A DNA stretch of 64,000 bases from the NCBI GenBank assembly GCA_027531145.1, contig JAPZRF010000006.1, positions 124,001 to 188,000 of the forward strand, read 5' to 3'. Below are positions 10,249-19,228 of the stretch, piece after piece (positions within the stretch are counted from its first letter, which is position 1; each line of letters opens with the position of its first letter). This stretch comes from Brevundimonas sp. Lineage in GTDB: Bacteria > Pseudomonadota > Alphaproteobacteria > Caulobacterales > Caulobacteraceae. The notes under the pieces are model-generated. The model did no database searches. It saw only the letters and a program-made list of their open reading frames with translations, and had not been told where the DNA came from. The position numbers were made by a program, and so were the translations under genes.

Positions 10249-12503
10249 GCGGCGTAGTACTTCTTGTAGTCCGAGTAGTAGTAGCCGGCGTCGCCGTAGC
10301 CGTACTTGGCCTGGGCCACCATGTCGACCTGGGTCAGGGCCACTCCGCTGACATGCGCCCCGGCCTGATCAAGGGTCTTCAAAGCGGCGAGGATGGCCTT
10401 CTCCGGCGTCTTGCGCCAGCGGGCGAGGAAGACCGTCACATCCGCCTTGGCGCTCAGGATGCGGGTGTCGGACACGGCGAGGGTCGGTGCCGTATCGAGG
10501 ATGACAAGGTCGAATTTCTTGCGGACGTCCGCAAGGAGATTGTCCATGGCCGCGCTGCCGAACACGTCCTTGGGCGTGAAACCGCCGGAGGCCAGCGGCA
10601 GGACCCAGGCCCCCGACGGGGCGTCGTGAATGAGCGCCTGATCGAGCTTCACCGAGCCGTTCAGCACCTCCACGAGACCGACGGTCGGTTCGATCCCGAG
10701 CAGACGGTTGACGTTCCGACGGCGCAGGTCGCAGTCGATGATCAGCACCTTCGCTCCGGCCTGGGCCGAGACGCGCGTCAGGCAGACGGCCGTCGTGGTC
10801 TTGCCCTCGGCGGGAAGGGCCGAGGTGAGGGCCACCACCTTGGTTGCGCCCCCGAGACGGGAATAAAGTATGGACGCACGCAATGACCGCAACGCTTCGG
10901 TGAACGCCGACAAGGGCTTGGCGACGACATAATCGACGGGGGTCAGGTCCCGATCGACGGCATCCGCCACCGAGGACATCACGGGAACCGCACCCAGGGC
11001 CGGCAGGCCGATGCGAAGCTCGACCTCCTCGGAGGTCGTCAGGCCGGAGTCCAGCAGCTCCGCCAGGACCACGGCAGCGAGGCCTGCACCAATGCCAAGC
11101 ACGAGACCCAGCATCAGGTTGAGCGGTACGTTCGGTGCGCTCTGACGGGTCGGAACCTTGGCCCGTGACACGATGCGGGCGTCGCTCTCCTGGATCCCTT
11201 CCTGGGAGCTGGTCTCCTGGAAGCGGCCCAGGAAGCTCTCATAGAGGGCGCGGACCGACTCCGCATTGCGCTCCAGCTCGTTCAGACGAACGGCGGCGGC
11301 GTTGTTGGCCGCCAGGGTGCCGCGGGCGGCACCCAGGCTACCGGCCATGGAACCGGTGCGCTCGCGCGCCACCTGGGCCTGGGCCTCGAGGTTGGAGATG
11401 ATGCGCTGGATCTCGGCCTGGATCTGGGCGTCGATATCGACCAGCTGGCGCTGCGCCCGCACCATATCGGGGTGGTTCGGACCATAACGGCCCGACAGGT
11501 CGGCGACCTCGCGGCTGACGGTGGCGCGCTGCTCGCGCAGCCGCTGCACCACGATCGAGCCGAGCGCCTCCCCGACGTCGTCGCCGGTCGAGCCGCGCGC
11601 GAGCTGGGCCCGCGCGGTGCGCAGACGGGCCTCGGCCTCGGCCTGCTGGGCCCGCACGGTCGCCAGCTGCTGGTTGTAGGTCGAGATCTCCTGCTCGGTC
11701 AGGGTCGAGCCCGAGGCGCTGAGCAGATTGTTGGTGGCGCGGTACTGCGCCACGGCGGCTTCCGCGGCCTGGACTTCAACGCGAAGCTCCGCAAGGCGGG
11801 AGTTCAACCAGGTGTTCGCCTGGCGGGTGGCGTCGAACTTGGCCTCCAGCTGCTCCAGCATGTAGCGGTCGGCAAAGGTGTTCGCGATGCGCGCCGCCTT
11901 GGCCGGGTCCTCGGACGTGAAGCTGACGTTCATGACATAGGTCAGGCCGGCCCGGCGGATCGACAGCCGGTCCAGGACGACGTCGACGACCCGTTCCTTC
12001 TCGAGCGCAGCCGCCTCGGCGGACAGTTGCTCGCGGGCGGCATCCGGCGCAGCGGCGCCGAGGAACACCGAGACCCCGTCGATCACCGACTCGATCGGAC
12101 CGGGCGGCGCCAGACGGCTGTTGAATTCAGGGTCCTGCGTCAGATTGAGTGTGTCGACGACCCGCTCGGCCAGCTGGCGTGAGCGCAGCACCTCCACCTC
12201 GGTGTCGACGGTGGAGGAATCCGCCGGCAGGCCGGACAGCACAGCCTGGGTGTCGACCACCTGCTGCTGCTGACGGTCGATGATCAGATTGGCCGTCGCC
12301 GTGAACATCGGCGTGGCGCGCAGCGTAATGATGGCCGTGACGACCAGCGCCAGCAGGACAGAGGCAAAAAACAGGGGCATCCGCCGACGGAAGACCGCCT
12401 GGATACGCCTCAGATCGAGCTGGGTCTGCCCGACGTCTCCGGACCCCGTCTGCGCTTCCGTGTCTGCCCCGGTAAGCTGCGGGCCCGATTGTCTATTCAA
12501 CAC
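10245..12503 (-). CDS. Wzc-type polysaccharide co-polymerase with BY-kinase domain
   Basis: Inner-membrane regulator of polysaccharide chain length and export, 752 residues. In order: TM1 near residues 45-65, a periplasmic Wzz/GNVR domain with long coiled coils (about 180-420), TM2 near 450-475, and a cytoplasmic CpsD/CapB tyrosine kinase with Walker A (ALPAEGKTTT), Walker A' (VLIIDCDLRR) and Walker B (LVILDTAPT). The last 18 residues hold a tyrosine cluster (YGYGDAGYYYSDYKKYY), the autophosphorylation site of BY-kinases. Start GTG 12503 has an AGGA ribosome site. Kinase and co-polymerase are fused as in Wzc, unlike the split HfsA/HfsB pair. Confidence 0.94.
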   Translation of the reverse strand: MLNRQSGPQLTGADTEAQTGSGDVGQTQLDLRRIQAVFRRRMPLFFASVLLALVVTAIITLRATPMFTATANLIIDRQQQQVVDTQAVLSGLPADSSTVDTEVEVLRSRQLAERVVDTLNLTQDPEFNSRLAPPGPIESVIDGVSVFLGAAAPDAAREQLSAEAAALEKERVVDVVLDRLSIRRAGLTYVMNVSFTSEDPAKAARIANTFADRYMLEQLEAKFDATRQANTWLNSRLAELRVEVQAAEAAVAQYRATNNLLSASGSTLTEQEISTYNQQLATVRAQQAEAEARLRTARAQLARGSTGDDVGEALGSIVVQRLREQRATVSREVADLSGRYGPNHPDMVRAQRQLVDIDAQIQAEIQRIISNLEAQAQVARERTGSMAGSLGAARGTLAANNAAAVRLNELERNAESVRALYESFLGRFQETSSQEGIQESDARIVSRAKVPTRQSAPNVPLNLMLGLVLGIGAGLAAVVLAELLDSGLTTSEEVELRIGLPALGAVPVMSSVADAVDRDLTPVDYVVAKPLSAFTEALRSLRASILYSRLGGATKVVALTSALPAEGKTTTAVCLTRVSAQAGAKVLIIDCDLRRRNVNRLLGIEPTVGLVEVLNGSVKLDQALIHDAPSGAWVLPLASGGFTPKDVFGSAAMDNLLADVRKKFDLVILDTAPTLAVSDTRILSAKADVTVFLARWRKTPEKAILAALKTLDQAGAHVSGVALTQVDMVAQAKYGYGDAGYYYSDYKKYYAA

Positions 12504-12531
12504 GTCCTGGTTACGCCGCGGCGCCTTCTGA

Positions 12532-13839
12532 TCAGAATTGGGTCACGAGCGAGACGATCAGACGGTTGACCGTGAAGTCAGGCCCGCCCCGCACGCCCGT
12601 CGACTCCTGCTCGAACCGGCTGGCGGCGAGATTGACGCCGAGGTTGCGATTGACCAGCCAGGTGCCCGAGATGCCGGCGTCCAGCCGGGTGTCCTCGCGG
12701 TCGATGCCCTCATACGCGTCGACCGAGCGGTTGGCGGACGCGGTCAGGATCAGGTTGCGCAGCAGCTCGTGGTCCACGCGCACACCGATGCTCGAGGACA
12801 GATAGCCGTTTGAGCCCGCGATGCCCGCGTCCTCGATGGTCCGGCTGCCGGTGGCGGTGAAGGTGGTCAGCTCGGTCGGGAACCATTCGACCTGGGCGCG
12901 CGCACCGAAGCCGGAGATGTCCTTGAAGCGGGCATCGTCGTACGCTTGGGAAATGTAACCGGCGGCGAGTTCGCCCCGGGCCACGGCACCCAGCTCGAAG
13001 TTGACGCCGGCCAGGGCCTCGTAGCCCGAGGAGTCACGCGCCGCGAACACCGGCGTCGAGGCGACGTCATAGTCGCGGTCGTTGCCGGTAACCTGGACGA
13101 ACAGGGCCGTCGCCGGGCTCAGGGCCACGTCGACCCGGCCCGTCAGGCTGCGGATCTCGCGATCCCGATCATCCTGGTCGATGACCGTGTTGGTCACGCT
13201 GCGGACGTCGCTGTAGTCGAAGGTGCGCACATCGCCGCGCCCGGACAGGCGCACCCGGCCCAGGGTGCGGCCGGCGGCGAGGAACGCCTGGGTGATGTCA
13301 TACTGCACCGGCTCGGCCCCAAAGCCCGGCGTGTTCGACGAGGTTCGCGGCTCGATCAGGCTGGCGTAATCCGCCCCGAAGTTGATGGCAGCCCCGCGCA
13401 CAACGTCGAGGCGAGCGCTGGCCCCGGCGCTCCAGGTTTCGGAGTCCTCGGTGTCGAAGTCCTGATAGCGGTCGATGCTGGCGCGCGCGAAGGCGGCAAG
13501 GGCGTGACGCGACCAGGTCGATTCCAGCGACACGTCGGGGCGGACACGGAAGATCACGTCATTGTCCTCACCGGTGGCGACGGCGAAGATGTTATCATTT
13601 CCCTCTGCCGACCACTCGATCTTCGGATAGACCATGAAGGTCCCGGCGCGGGTGCCGAGCGCCTCATATTCCGGCCGCGAGCGCTCGCGGACCGCCACTG
13701 AGCGATCGCGGGCGAACAGATCCGCGCTCAGGTCCTGCGCCGAGCGCAGGCTGCCCGTGGCCGACTGCGCAAAGACGGGACCGGCGACCACCGCCGTCAG
13801 GGCGCCCAGAACCACGCCACTTTTCAACGAGACTCGCAT
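12532..13839 (-). CDS. Outer-membrane beta-barrel protein (BBP2-like) of the polysaccharide locus
   Basis: A 435-residue protein with a signal peptide (cleavage after VFAQ, about residue 25) and alternating amphipathic strands through the rest, ending in a terminal Phe (VTQF) as required for barrel assembly. It resembles the putative beta-barrel porin 2 family often found next to Wza/Wzc genes. ATG 13839 follows GGAGCGGG. The gene lies 28 bp upstream of wzc on the same strand, so it is probably an outer-membrane component of polysaccharide secretion or attachment. Specific function not known. Confidence 0.82.
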   Translation of the reverse strand: MRVSLKSGVVLGALTAVVAGPVFAQSATGSLRSAQDLSADLFARDRSVAVRERSRPEYEALGTRAGTFMVYPKIEWSAEGNDNIFAVATGEDNDVIFRVRPDVSLESTWSRHALAAFARASIDRYQDFDTEDSETWSAGASARLDVVRGAAINFGADYASLIEPRTSSNTPGFGAEPVQYDITQAFLAAGRTLGRVRLSGRGDVRTFDYSDVRSVTNTVIDQDDRDREIRSLTGRVDVALSPATALFVQVTGNDRDYDVASTPVFAARDSSGYEALAGVNFELGAVARGELAAGYISQAYDDARFKDISGFGARAQVEWFPTELTTFTATGSRTIEDAGIAGSNGYLSSSIGVRVDHELLRNLILTASANRSVDAYEGIDREDTRLDAGISGTWLVNRNLGVNLAASRFEQESTGVRGGPDFTVNRLIVSLVTQF

Positions 13840-13908
13840 AATGCGCCCGCTCCAGAAAGGAAACCGAATTCGAGAAACTCAACGGCCGGGCAGAGCCCGG
13901 CCGCATCA

Positions 13909-14400
13909 TCAGGTGGTCGGACGGTAGTCCGAGCCGCCGCCGCCGCCGCCGCCAGCCGAACCGCCGCTGCCAAGCGGCGCGCCACCGGTCGGAGCGCCGC
14001 CAGCGCCGCCACCCCCGCCAGCCGCCGGACCGCTGCCCGAGTTGGTGATCGCCGCGCCGGTCGAGCTGATGGCCGCCGAGATCGCCGGGGTAATGGCACC
14101 CGACCTGGTCAAGTTGGATCGGGCCGCGGCAAGCGCGGCGCCGGCAGTGGCCGGAGTCGCTCCGCTGTTCGCAATGACCGCCTCAATCGCGGCTTCTACC
14201 GCTTCGGCGGCTTCATCCGGGCTGAGACCGGCGGCAGACGCCTCGATGGCCGCCGTCTGCGCCGCGGCGGCGATGGCGTTGGCCAGCTCCTGGACCGGGT
14301 CTTGGGCGACGGCGAGCGACGGGACGGCGACGACGCCGGCTACGGCCGCCACGGCGGCGAGGCTCGCCGACACGGCCAAGGCGGAAAGTGACTTGCGCAT
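13909..14400 (-). CDS. Secreted Ala-rich protein with Gly-rich C-terminus, unknown function
   Basis: A 163-residue protein with a clear signal peptide (cleavage near AVAQ-D, residues 31-33), an Ala-rich helical middle (about 35-125), and a low-complexity Gly/Ser/Pro tail of about 35 residues. An excellent ribosome site (GGAGGGG) precedes ATG 14400; the longer open frame upstream is discounted. It lies between a TPR-like membrane protein and the barrel gene in the polysaccharide operon. I recognise no family. It could be an anchor or matrix partner of the exported glycan; that is inference from position only. Confidence 0.68.
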   Translation of the reverse strand: MRKSLSALAVSASLAAVAAVAGVVAVPSLAVAQDPVQELANAIAAAAQTAAIEASAAGLSPDEAAEAVEAAIEAVIANSGATPATAGAALAAARSNLTRSGAITPAISAAISSTGAAITNSGSGPAAGGGGGAGGAPTGGAPLGSGGSAGGGGGGGSDYRPTT

Positions 14401-14522
14401 GAACCCCTCCAGAGATTTCCACCGGGGATATACTTTGTGCGCCCGCGAAGGGGAAGCCCGCTGGCAGCATTTCTTAAAGAAGGGTGCGCGAGGGCGCCCC
14501 TGCGGCAACACTCGCCGCCGGA

Positions 14523-15164
14523 TCAGCCCGCTTGCGCGCGGCGCGCCTCCAGCTGGCCGAGCCGGATCGCGGCGGTCGCCGCCAGTCGGCCCGAAGGATC
14601 GCTGACCATGCCGGCGAGGGCCTGGGCCGGGCCGGGCCGATAGGTTGCAAGGACCTTCAACTCGTCGAGGGCGGAGGCCCGCAGCTGCGGCGGCAGTTCG
14701 CCCCAGTGCTCCAGCAGGAAAGCCAATCTCCACTCCGTGATATCGGGCCCATAGGGCGCCACCGCATAGGAGCGTTCCAGCGCCGCGACCGTCGCCGGGC
14801 CGAGCTGCCCCTCCCGGCGGTAAGCGAGCAACGCCTGGCGCGCCCAGACGTGTGAGGTGAGCGGCGCCTCGGCCAGCGCTGCCCGCGTCGAGGCCTCCGC
14901 CGCTTCCAGATCACCGGCGGCCAACGCCGTCTCGGCCCGGGCCTCGTGCACCGCCAGCAGGTTCGACGCCGGCCCGAGATCGAGGTCAGGCCGCGCCAGG
15001 GCCAGGGCGAAGCCGACCCCGGCCGCGACGGTCAGGACGCCCAGCGCACCGGCTGCCGCCAGCGGGGCGAACGCCCTGACGCGCGCCAGCATCTGACGTG
15101 ATGACGCGCGGCGGGGCGTCCCGACGGCCCCCGTCTCCTGAGATGTCCCGCCCCCACGCGCCAT
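14523..15164 (-). CDS. TPR-like membrane-anchored protein of the polysaccharide locus
   Basis: A 213-residue protein with a cytoplasmic basic N-terminus, one transmembrane segment (about residues 30-52), and an Ala/Leu-rich helical domain with TPR-like repeats (ARAETALAAGDLEAAEASTRAAL and similar). The start ATG 15164 was chosen as the first Met of the compact protein; the longer frame overlaps the divergent phosphatase. It lies 122 bp upstream of the Gly-rich protein gene. Probably a periplasmic scaffold; function not established. Confidence 0.7.
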   Translation of the reverse strand: MARGGGTSQETGAVGTPRRASSRQMLARVRAFAPLAAAGALGVLTVAAGVGFALALARPDLDLGPASNLLAVHEARAETALAAGDLEAAEASTRAALAEAPLTSHVWARQALLAYRREGQLGPATVAALERSYAVAPYGPDITEWRLAFLLEHWGELPPQLRASALDELKVLATYRPGPAQALAGMVSDPSGRLAATAAIRLGQLEARRAQAG

Positions 15165-15230
15165 GCCGACTCCTCGCCTTCCCGTCCGTTCCCCGTTGCA
15201 CGGGGGCGCGGGACGGCCAATGTTGCGGCG

Positions 15231-16022
15231 ATGTTTGGCCGCCTTTTCAAGTCTTCCGCAAGCCGTCCGGCCGAAGTTCCGTCCGACCGGGTGGTCTGGG
15301 CCATCGGCGATGTGCACGGCCGCGCCGATCTTCTCGCGCCCCTGCTGGAGGTCGTCGAAGCCGACGCCCGGGGCCTGCCGACCCATCTGGTCATGCTGGG
15401 CGACTATGTCGACCGCGGCCGCGACAGCCGCGGCGCGCTGCAGCTGCTGTGTGATCTTGAGGCGCGCGGGCGGGTCCAGCTGACCGCCCTGCGCGGCAAT
15501 CACGAGGACCGCATGCTGGCCTTTCTGACCGAACCGCAGATCGGCCCGTCCTGGTGCGACTATGGCGGGCGCGACGCCCTGGCCTCGTACCAGGTCGCCT
15601 CGCCGGCCGGGCGTGGCGACGCCGAGGGCTGGACGCAGACGGCCCGCGCCCTCGGCGAAGCCCTGCCGGAGGCGCACCGTCGTCTGCTGGGCGGGCTCAG
15701 CAGTTCGGTCGAACATGGCGACTACTTCTTCACCCACGCCGGGGCGCGCCCCGGGATCGCGCTCGAGGCCCAGGATCCCGAGGACCTGATGTGGATCCGC
15801 GAGCCCTTCCTGAGCGACCGCAGGCCGTTCGAGAAGGTGGTGGTGCACGGTCACACCCCGGTGGACCAGCCGCACATCGATGCCCGCCGCATCAACCTCG
15901 ACACCGGGGCCTACGCCACCGGGGTGCTGACGGCCCTGCGGCTGGAGCGGGACACGCGGCGCTTCGTCCAGGCCCGGGCGGGCGGCGGAAGCGTGCGGGT
16001 CAGCGACTGGACGCTGGCCTGA
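15231..16022 (+). CDS. Metallophosphoesterase (serine/threonine phosphatase family)
   Basis: A 263-residue calcineurin-like phosphoesterase. The metal-binding motifs appear in order: GDVHG (about 26), GDYVDRG (about 59), GNHED (about 86), an HAGARPG block (about 172) and HGHTP (about 210). This is the PPP/bis(5'-nucleosyl)-tetraphosphatase-like architecture. It is embedded, in the opposite direction, among polysaccharide genes, so dephosphorylation of a locus protein is possible but unproven. Its stop codon lies within a 12-bp tandem repeat. Confidence 0.88.
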   Translation: MFGRLFKSSASRPAEVPSDRVVWAIGDVHGRADLLAPLLEVVEADARGLPTHLVMLGDYVDRGRDSRGALQLLCDLEARGRVQLTALRGNHEDRMLAFLTEPQIGPSWCDYGGRDALASYQVASPAGRGDAEGWTQTARALGEALPEAHRRLLGGLSSSVEHGDYFFTHAGARPGIALEAQDPEDLMWIREPFLSDRRPFEKVVVHGHTPVDQPHIDARRINLDTGAYATGVLTALRLERDTRRFVQARAGGGSVRVSDWTLA

Positions 16023-16070
16023 GCGCCGGCCTGAGCGCTGACCTGAGCGCTGACCTGAGCGCTGGCCTGA
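16018..16070. repeat. 12-bp tandem repeat, four full units plus a partial one
   Basis: Units CCTGAGCGCYGR at 16018, 16030, 16042 and 16054, with a partial unit at 16066. The period is a multiple of three, so each unit repeats the in-frame TGA of the phosphatase gene, giving stops at 16020, 16032, 16044, 16056 and 16068. It lies between the convergent phosphatase and cell-wall hydrolase genes. Confidence 0.9.
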
Positions 16071-16074
16071 GGCC

Positions 16075-17298
16075 CTACCAGCTGCTCGGGGCGGCGATGC
16101 GCGGACGGCGGCGCTCGGCCCGGGGCTCGGGGCGGGCCAGCGGATCGGCCAGCACCGGGGCGGCGGGGGCCGGGGCGGCGGCGCGCACCGGCTCGGCCAC
16201 CGGGGCCACCGACGGCGGCGGGGCCACGGCGGTGACCAGTACAGGGGCCGCGGCGGCCTCCGGCGCGGCGGGCCGGAGCGGCTCGACCTCGGCCACCTCG
16301 ATCAGCATCGGTGCCAGCTCGGTCTGCGGGGTCGGCGTCAGGGTCAGGATCGGTGCCATGTCCGGCAGCAGGGGCTCGGTCCCCGGATGCGCCACATTGA
16401 AGGCGCCCGGCAGGCCCCACGTCCCGGTCCAGCGATAGAAGATGTGCACGCCGATCTGGCCCAGCTTGACCAGATTGGTGGCCCAGATCGGGGCCACATA
16501 GTCGGCGTGATAGTGGGTCGCCATGCCCACATTGGGGATCACCAGCCCGTTCAGTGCGGCCGAGGCCACGGCGCGAGCCCGGGCCCAGGCTTCCGGCCGC
16601 GGCGGCCGCGCCAGCGAGCCGTCGCAGGTGAAGGTGAACTGGCAACCGGTCTCGCGCTCGGAACCCTGGAACACCACCCCGCAGACGGTGCCGGGATAGG
16701 CCGGGTGGCGCACCCGGTTGAGCACCACCTGGGCCACCGCGGCCAGGCCCACGGCCGGCTCGTTGGCGGCCTCGTAGTGGACCGCCGCGGTCAGGCAGTC
16801 GAGCGCCCGGGAGTAGGACTCCCAGTCGGTCGTGTCCATGATGAACGGCCGGGCCGCCAGGATTGGCAGGGTCGACACCGGCAGGGCGGCGTTCCAGGCG
16901 CGGGCCTCATCCTCGGTCAGGGCGTTGAGCGCCTCGGGCGTCAGCACGAAGTCGCTGACATCCGCCGGACCCATGGTCGCCACCGGCTGCAGCGCCGGGG
17001 CCGGGCCTCGCGCGGCGGCGAGCTCATCCAGCCGCGCCTGGACCCCGACCGCCCCGCTGGCGGCGAGGATGGCGGCGCAGGAGATCCAGCCGGTTACCGA
17101 GGCGGTGCGAGGGCTCGACCAGGCGCGCTCGGGCCAGAGACGCTGCCGGGCGATGGCCGCCAGGGGAGCGAAGCGGGCGCGCAGGCGCTCGGCAAGGGGG
17201 GCGAGGACGGCGCGCAGGCGCGCCGCCGGGGGAGCGAGCACGGCGCGCAGTTGCCCGGCCAGGGTCGACGCGCGGGCGGCGATCTCTGCGAGGGTCAT
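16075..17298 (-). CDS. Cell wall hydrolase (SleB/CwlJ family)
   Basis: A 407-residue protein probably cleaving peptidoglycan glycan strands. One transmembrane segment (about residues 70-90) places the catalytic part in the periplasm. The hydrolase domain (about 160-300) shows the conserved AAVHYEAANEP Glu, QVVLNRVRHPAYPGTVCGVVFQ and the THYHADYV region. A long Pro/Ala-rich tail follows (about 310-407). ATG 17298 follows GGAGG; the N-terminal 60 residues contain short Leu/Ala/Arg repeats. It lies 40 bp downstream of the Wza-type gene, suggesting it opens the wall for the export complex. Confidence 0.87.
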   Translation of the reverse strand: MTLAEIAARASTLAGQLRAVLAPPAARLRAVLAPLAERLRARFAPLAAIARQRLWPERAWSSPRTASVTGWISCAAILAASGAVGVQARLDELAAARGPAPALQPVATMGPADVSDFVLTPEALNALTEDEARAWNAALPVSTLPILAARPFIMDTTDWESYSRALDCLTAAVHYEAANEPAVGLAAVAQVVLNRVRHPAYPGTVCGVVFQGSERETGCQFTFTCDGSLARPPRPEAWARARAVASAALNGLVIPNVGMATHYHADYVAPIWATNLVKLGQIGVHIFYRWTGTWGLPGAFNVAHPGTEPLLPDMAPILTLTPTPQTELAPMLIEVAEVEPLRPAAPEAAAAPVLVTAVAPPPSVAPVAEPVRAAAPAPAAPVLADPLARPEPRAERRRPRIAAPSSW

Positions 17299-17338
17299 CA
17301 GGTCGGACCTCCGGGCCGGCGCATGGGGGCCGGGCACC

Positions 17339-17926
17339 TCAGAAGAAGCGCTCGCCGATACGCACCGTGTCGCCAGGGGCCACCAGGGTGGTGGAGGTCA
17401 GGCGGTAGGCGGTCTCGCCGGTCTCGCCGGCGCGGCGGATGAACACCCGGCGGGTGTCGGCGCGATAGGTGAAGCCCTCGGCCGTGGCCACGGCGTTCAG
17501 CACGGTCAGGCCGTTGGTGTAGGGATACTCCCCCGGCTTCTCGACCTCGCCGAGGATGTAGAAGGGCCGGTAGGTCAGCACCTCGGCATTGACGCGCGGC
17601 TCCAGGATGTAGCCCTGGCGCAGGGCGGCGGCGATGGCCTCCTGCAGTTCTGCCGTGGTCAGGCCCTGGGCCCGCACCTCCCCGATCAGGGGGAAGGCCA
17701 GGGCACCGCTGGCACCCACGGTGAACTCGCCGGTCAGGGCCTCCTCGCCGAACACGGCGACCCGCACCTTGTCCGACGGGCCGAGGCGGTACTCGGGCAC
17801 CACCCGGTCGCTCAGCAGCTCGGCCTCGGACAGCGGGCCGGCGGCGGGACCGGCGGCGCAGGCGGACAGCGACGCCGCCACCAGGGCGACAAGGGCGACC
17901 AGAAACAGCCGGAACGCGACGGCCAT
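17339..17926 (-). CDS. Wza-type polysaccharide export lipoprotein
   Basis: Outer-membrane polysaccharide export protein, 195 residues. The lipoprotein signal ends with lipobox LSAC (Cys about residue 23). Then come the Poly_export domain (YRLGPSDKVRVAVFGE) and a SLBB-type segment (YILGEVEKPGEYPYTNGLTV). It is shorter than E. coli Wza and lacks a C-terminal helix for the outer-membrane pore, as in many alphaproteobacterial relatives, so the beta-barrel protein nearby may complete the channel. ATG 17926 has AAGGAGAGG at ideal spacing and is preferred over Met codons upstream. Confidence 0.92.
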   Translation of the reverse strand: MAVAFRLFLVALVALVAASLSACAAGPAAGPLSEAELLSDRVVPEYRLGPSDKVRVAVFGEEALTGEFTVGASGALAFPLIGEVRAQGLTTAELQEAIAAALRQGYILEPRVNAEVLTYRPFYILGEVEKPGEYPYTNGLTVLNAVATAEGFTYRADTRRVFIRRAGETGETAYRLTSTTLVAPGDTVRIGERFF

Positions 17927-18096
17927 GAAACCTCTCCTTGAGCGAGACCCTGCCATCATAACCGAAAAGACGCCGGAACGCCAAGCAGATACCGCAGCGC
18001 GTCAGACTTATGCTTAACGCCGGTCAATCACATTCGTCAGCTTTCAGTACATCCTGTCTGTACGCCAGATCTTAGGCGGGGCCCGTTAGTCATCGC

Positions 18097-19104
18097 ATGT
18101 CGAACGGAGACATGCGTTCCATGCCGATGGCCTGCCCGACCCGCGTCCTGTCCCTCGCCGCCGCCGGCCTGCTGGCGGCCGGACCGGCCGTGGCCAGCGA
18201 GGCGGGACCGGCCATGCGGCTGGGCGCGGTCGAGGCGCCGCCGCGCGGCTTCCTGGAGCTGTGCAGCCGCCAGCCGGAGCACTGCACCGCCGCCGCCGCC
18301 CCCTCGGCCACCGACCTCGACGTGCTGCGCCAGCAGGCCAGCCGCGCCTTCTTCAGCCTGGCCTTCGGCCGCCCCCTGCCCGACGCCCCGGCCCCGCGCG
18401 AGGCCCCGGCCGCCGGCCCGGCGATCGCCGCCCAAAGCGCCCTCACCCAGATCGCCCTGACCAAGACCTTCACCGCCCTGCGCCCGGGTTCGATGTCTGA
18501 CGCGGGCCTTGGCGTCGGCTTCGGCCGCGTCGCCCCCGCCCCGGCCCCGAGCGCGGCGGACGCCCCGGCCGCCGCCGACGCGGCGGCCAGCGCCCTCGAG
18601 GCACCCGCCCCCGTCCCTGTCGCGGCCCCTGTCGCGGCCCCTGTTGAGGCCCTGGCCGCCGCCGACCTGGCCCGCCCGGCCGTGGCCCGGGTGCGCGCTC
18701 CGGAGGCCAGCCCCCTGACCCTGGCGCGCGCCGACTGGCGCCGCGTCCAGCGCATCAACCGCGAGGTCAACCGCGCCATCCGCCACCGCGAGGACAGCGC
18801 CATCTATGGCCGCCCGGACCAGTGGGCCCTGGGCGAGGCCGGCGTCGGCGACTGCGAGGACTACGCCCTGGCCAAGCGCGCCGCGCTTATTCAAGCGGGG
18901 GTTCCAGCCCGCGCCCTGTCCATCGCCCTGGTCGAGACTCGCCGCGGCGAGTCCCACGCCGTGCTGCTGATCGACACCGACAAGGGCGCCATGGTGCTGG
19001 ACAACCTCAGCCCCTGGATCCGCCGCTGGGACCAGACCCCCTACTCCTGGATCGCCCGCCAGACCCCCGGCGACCCCCTGACCTGGCGGGCGGTGGAGGC
19101 GTAA
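18097..19104 (+). CDS. Bacterial transglutaminase-like cysteine proteinase (BTLCP), HvyA-like
   Basis: An exported 335-residue protein. A signal peptide (cleavage near AVAS) is followed by an Ala/Pro-rich linker and a C-terminal papain-like domain. The Cys-His-Asp triad is visible in [11 protein letters not shown] (Cys about 252), GESHAVLL (His) and MVLDNLSPW (Asp). In Caulobacter the BTLCP protein HvyA blocks capsule formation in swarmer cells; its location here, divergent from a Wza-type gene, supports the same kind of role. The middle linker varies by a 12-bp minisatellite. ATG 18112 or 18121 are alternative starts. Confidence 0.85.
   Translation: MSNGDMRSMPMACPTRVLSLAAAGLLAAGPAVASEAGPAMRLGAVEAPPRGFLELCSRQPEHCTAAAAPSATDLDVLRQQASRAFFSLAFGRPLPDAPAPREAPAAGPAIAAQSALTQIALTKTFTALRPGSMSDAGLGVGFGRVAPAPAPSAADAPAAADAAASALEAPAPVPVAAPVAAPVEALAAADLARPAVARVRAPEASPLTLARADWRRVQRINREVNRAIRHREDSAIYGRPDQWALGEAGVGDCEDYALAKRAALIQAGVPARALSIALVETRRGESHAVLLIDTDKGAMVLDNLSPWIRRWDQTPYSWIARQTPGDPLTWRAVEA
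18615..18650. repeat. 12-bp in-frame minisatellite inside the BTLCP gene
   Basis: Three units of CCCTGTCGCGGC (the third with two changes), encoding Pro-Val-Ala-Ala steps in the low-complexity linker. Copy number can change without a frameshift. Confidence 0.75.
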
Positions 19105-19228
19105 ACCCGCGCCGGCACCGGCCGGCCAATCAAGCTCGATTGCAGTGCAACATGGGGGCTCGCCCCCGTCATCCGGCGATGATAGGATGCATCCCGTCGC
19201 AGGCGGAGGGCCATGCGTCGGGGGATAC

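Noticed and set aside
16018..16070. Possible CRISPR-like array
   Set aside because: Short contiguous 12-bp units without spacers; a simple tandem repeat. No CRISPR array was seen elsewhere in the window.
19105..19228. Possible tRNA or riboswitch between the BTLCP and gmd genes
   Set aside because: GC-rich inverted repeats are present, but no cloverleaf or T-loop signature (GTTCRANNC) and no known riboswitch core could be recognised.
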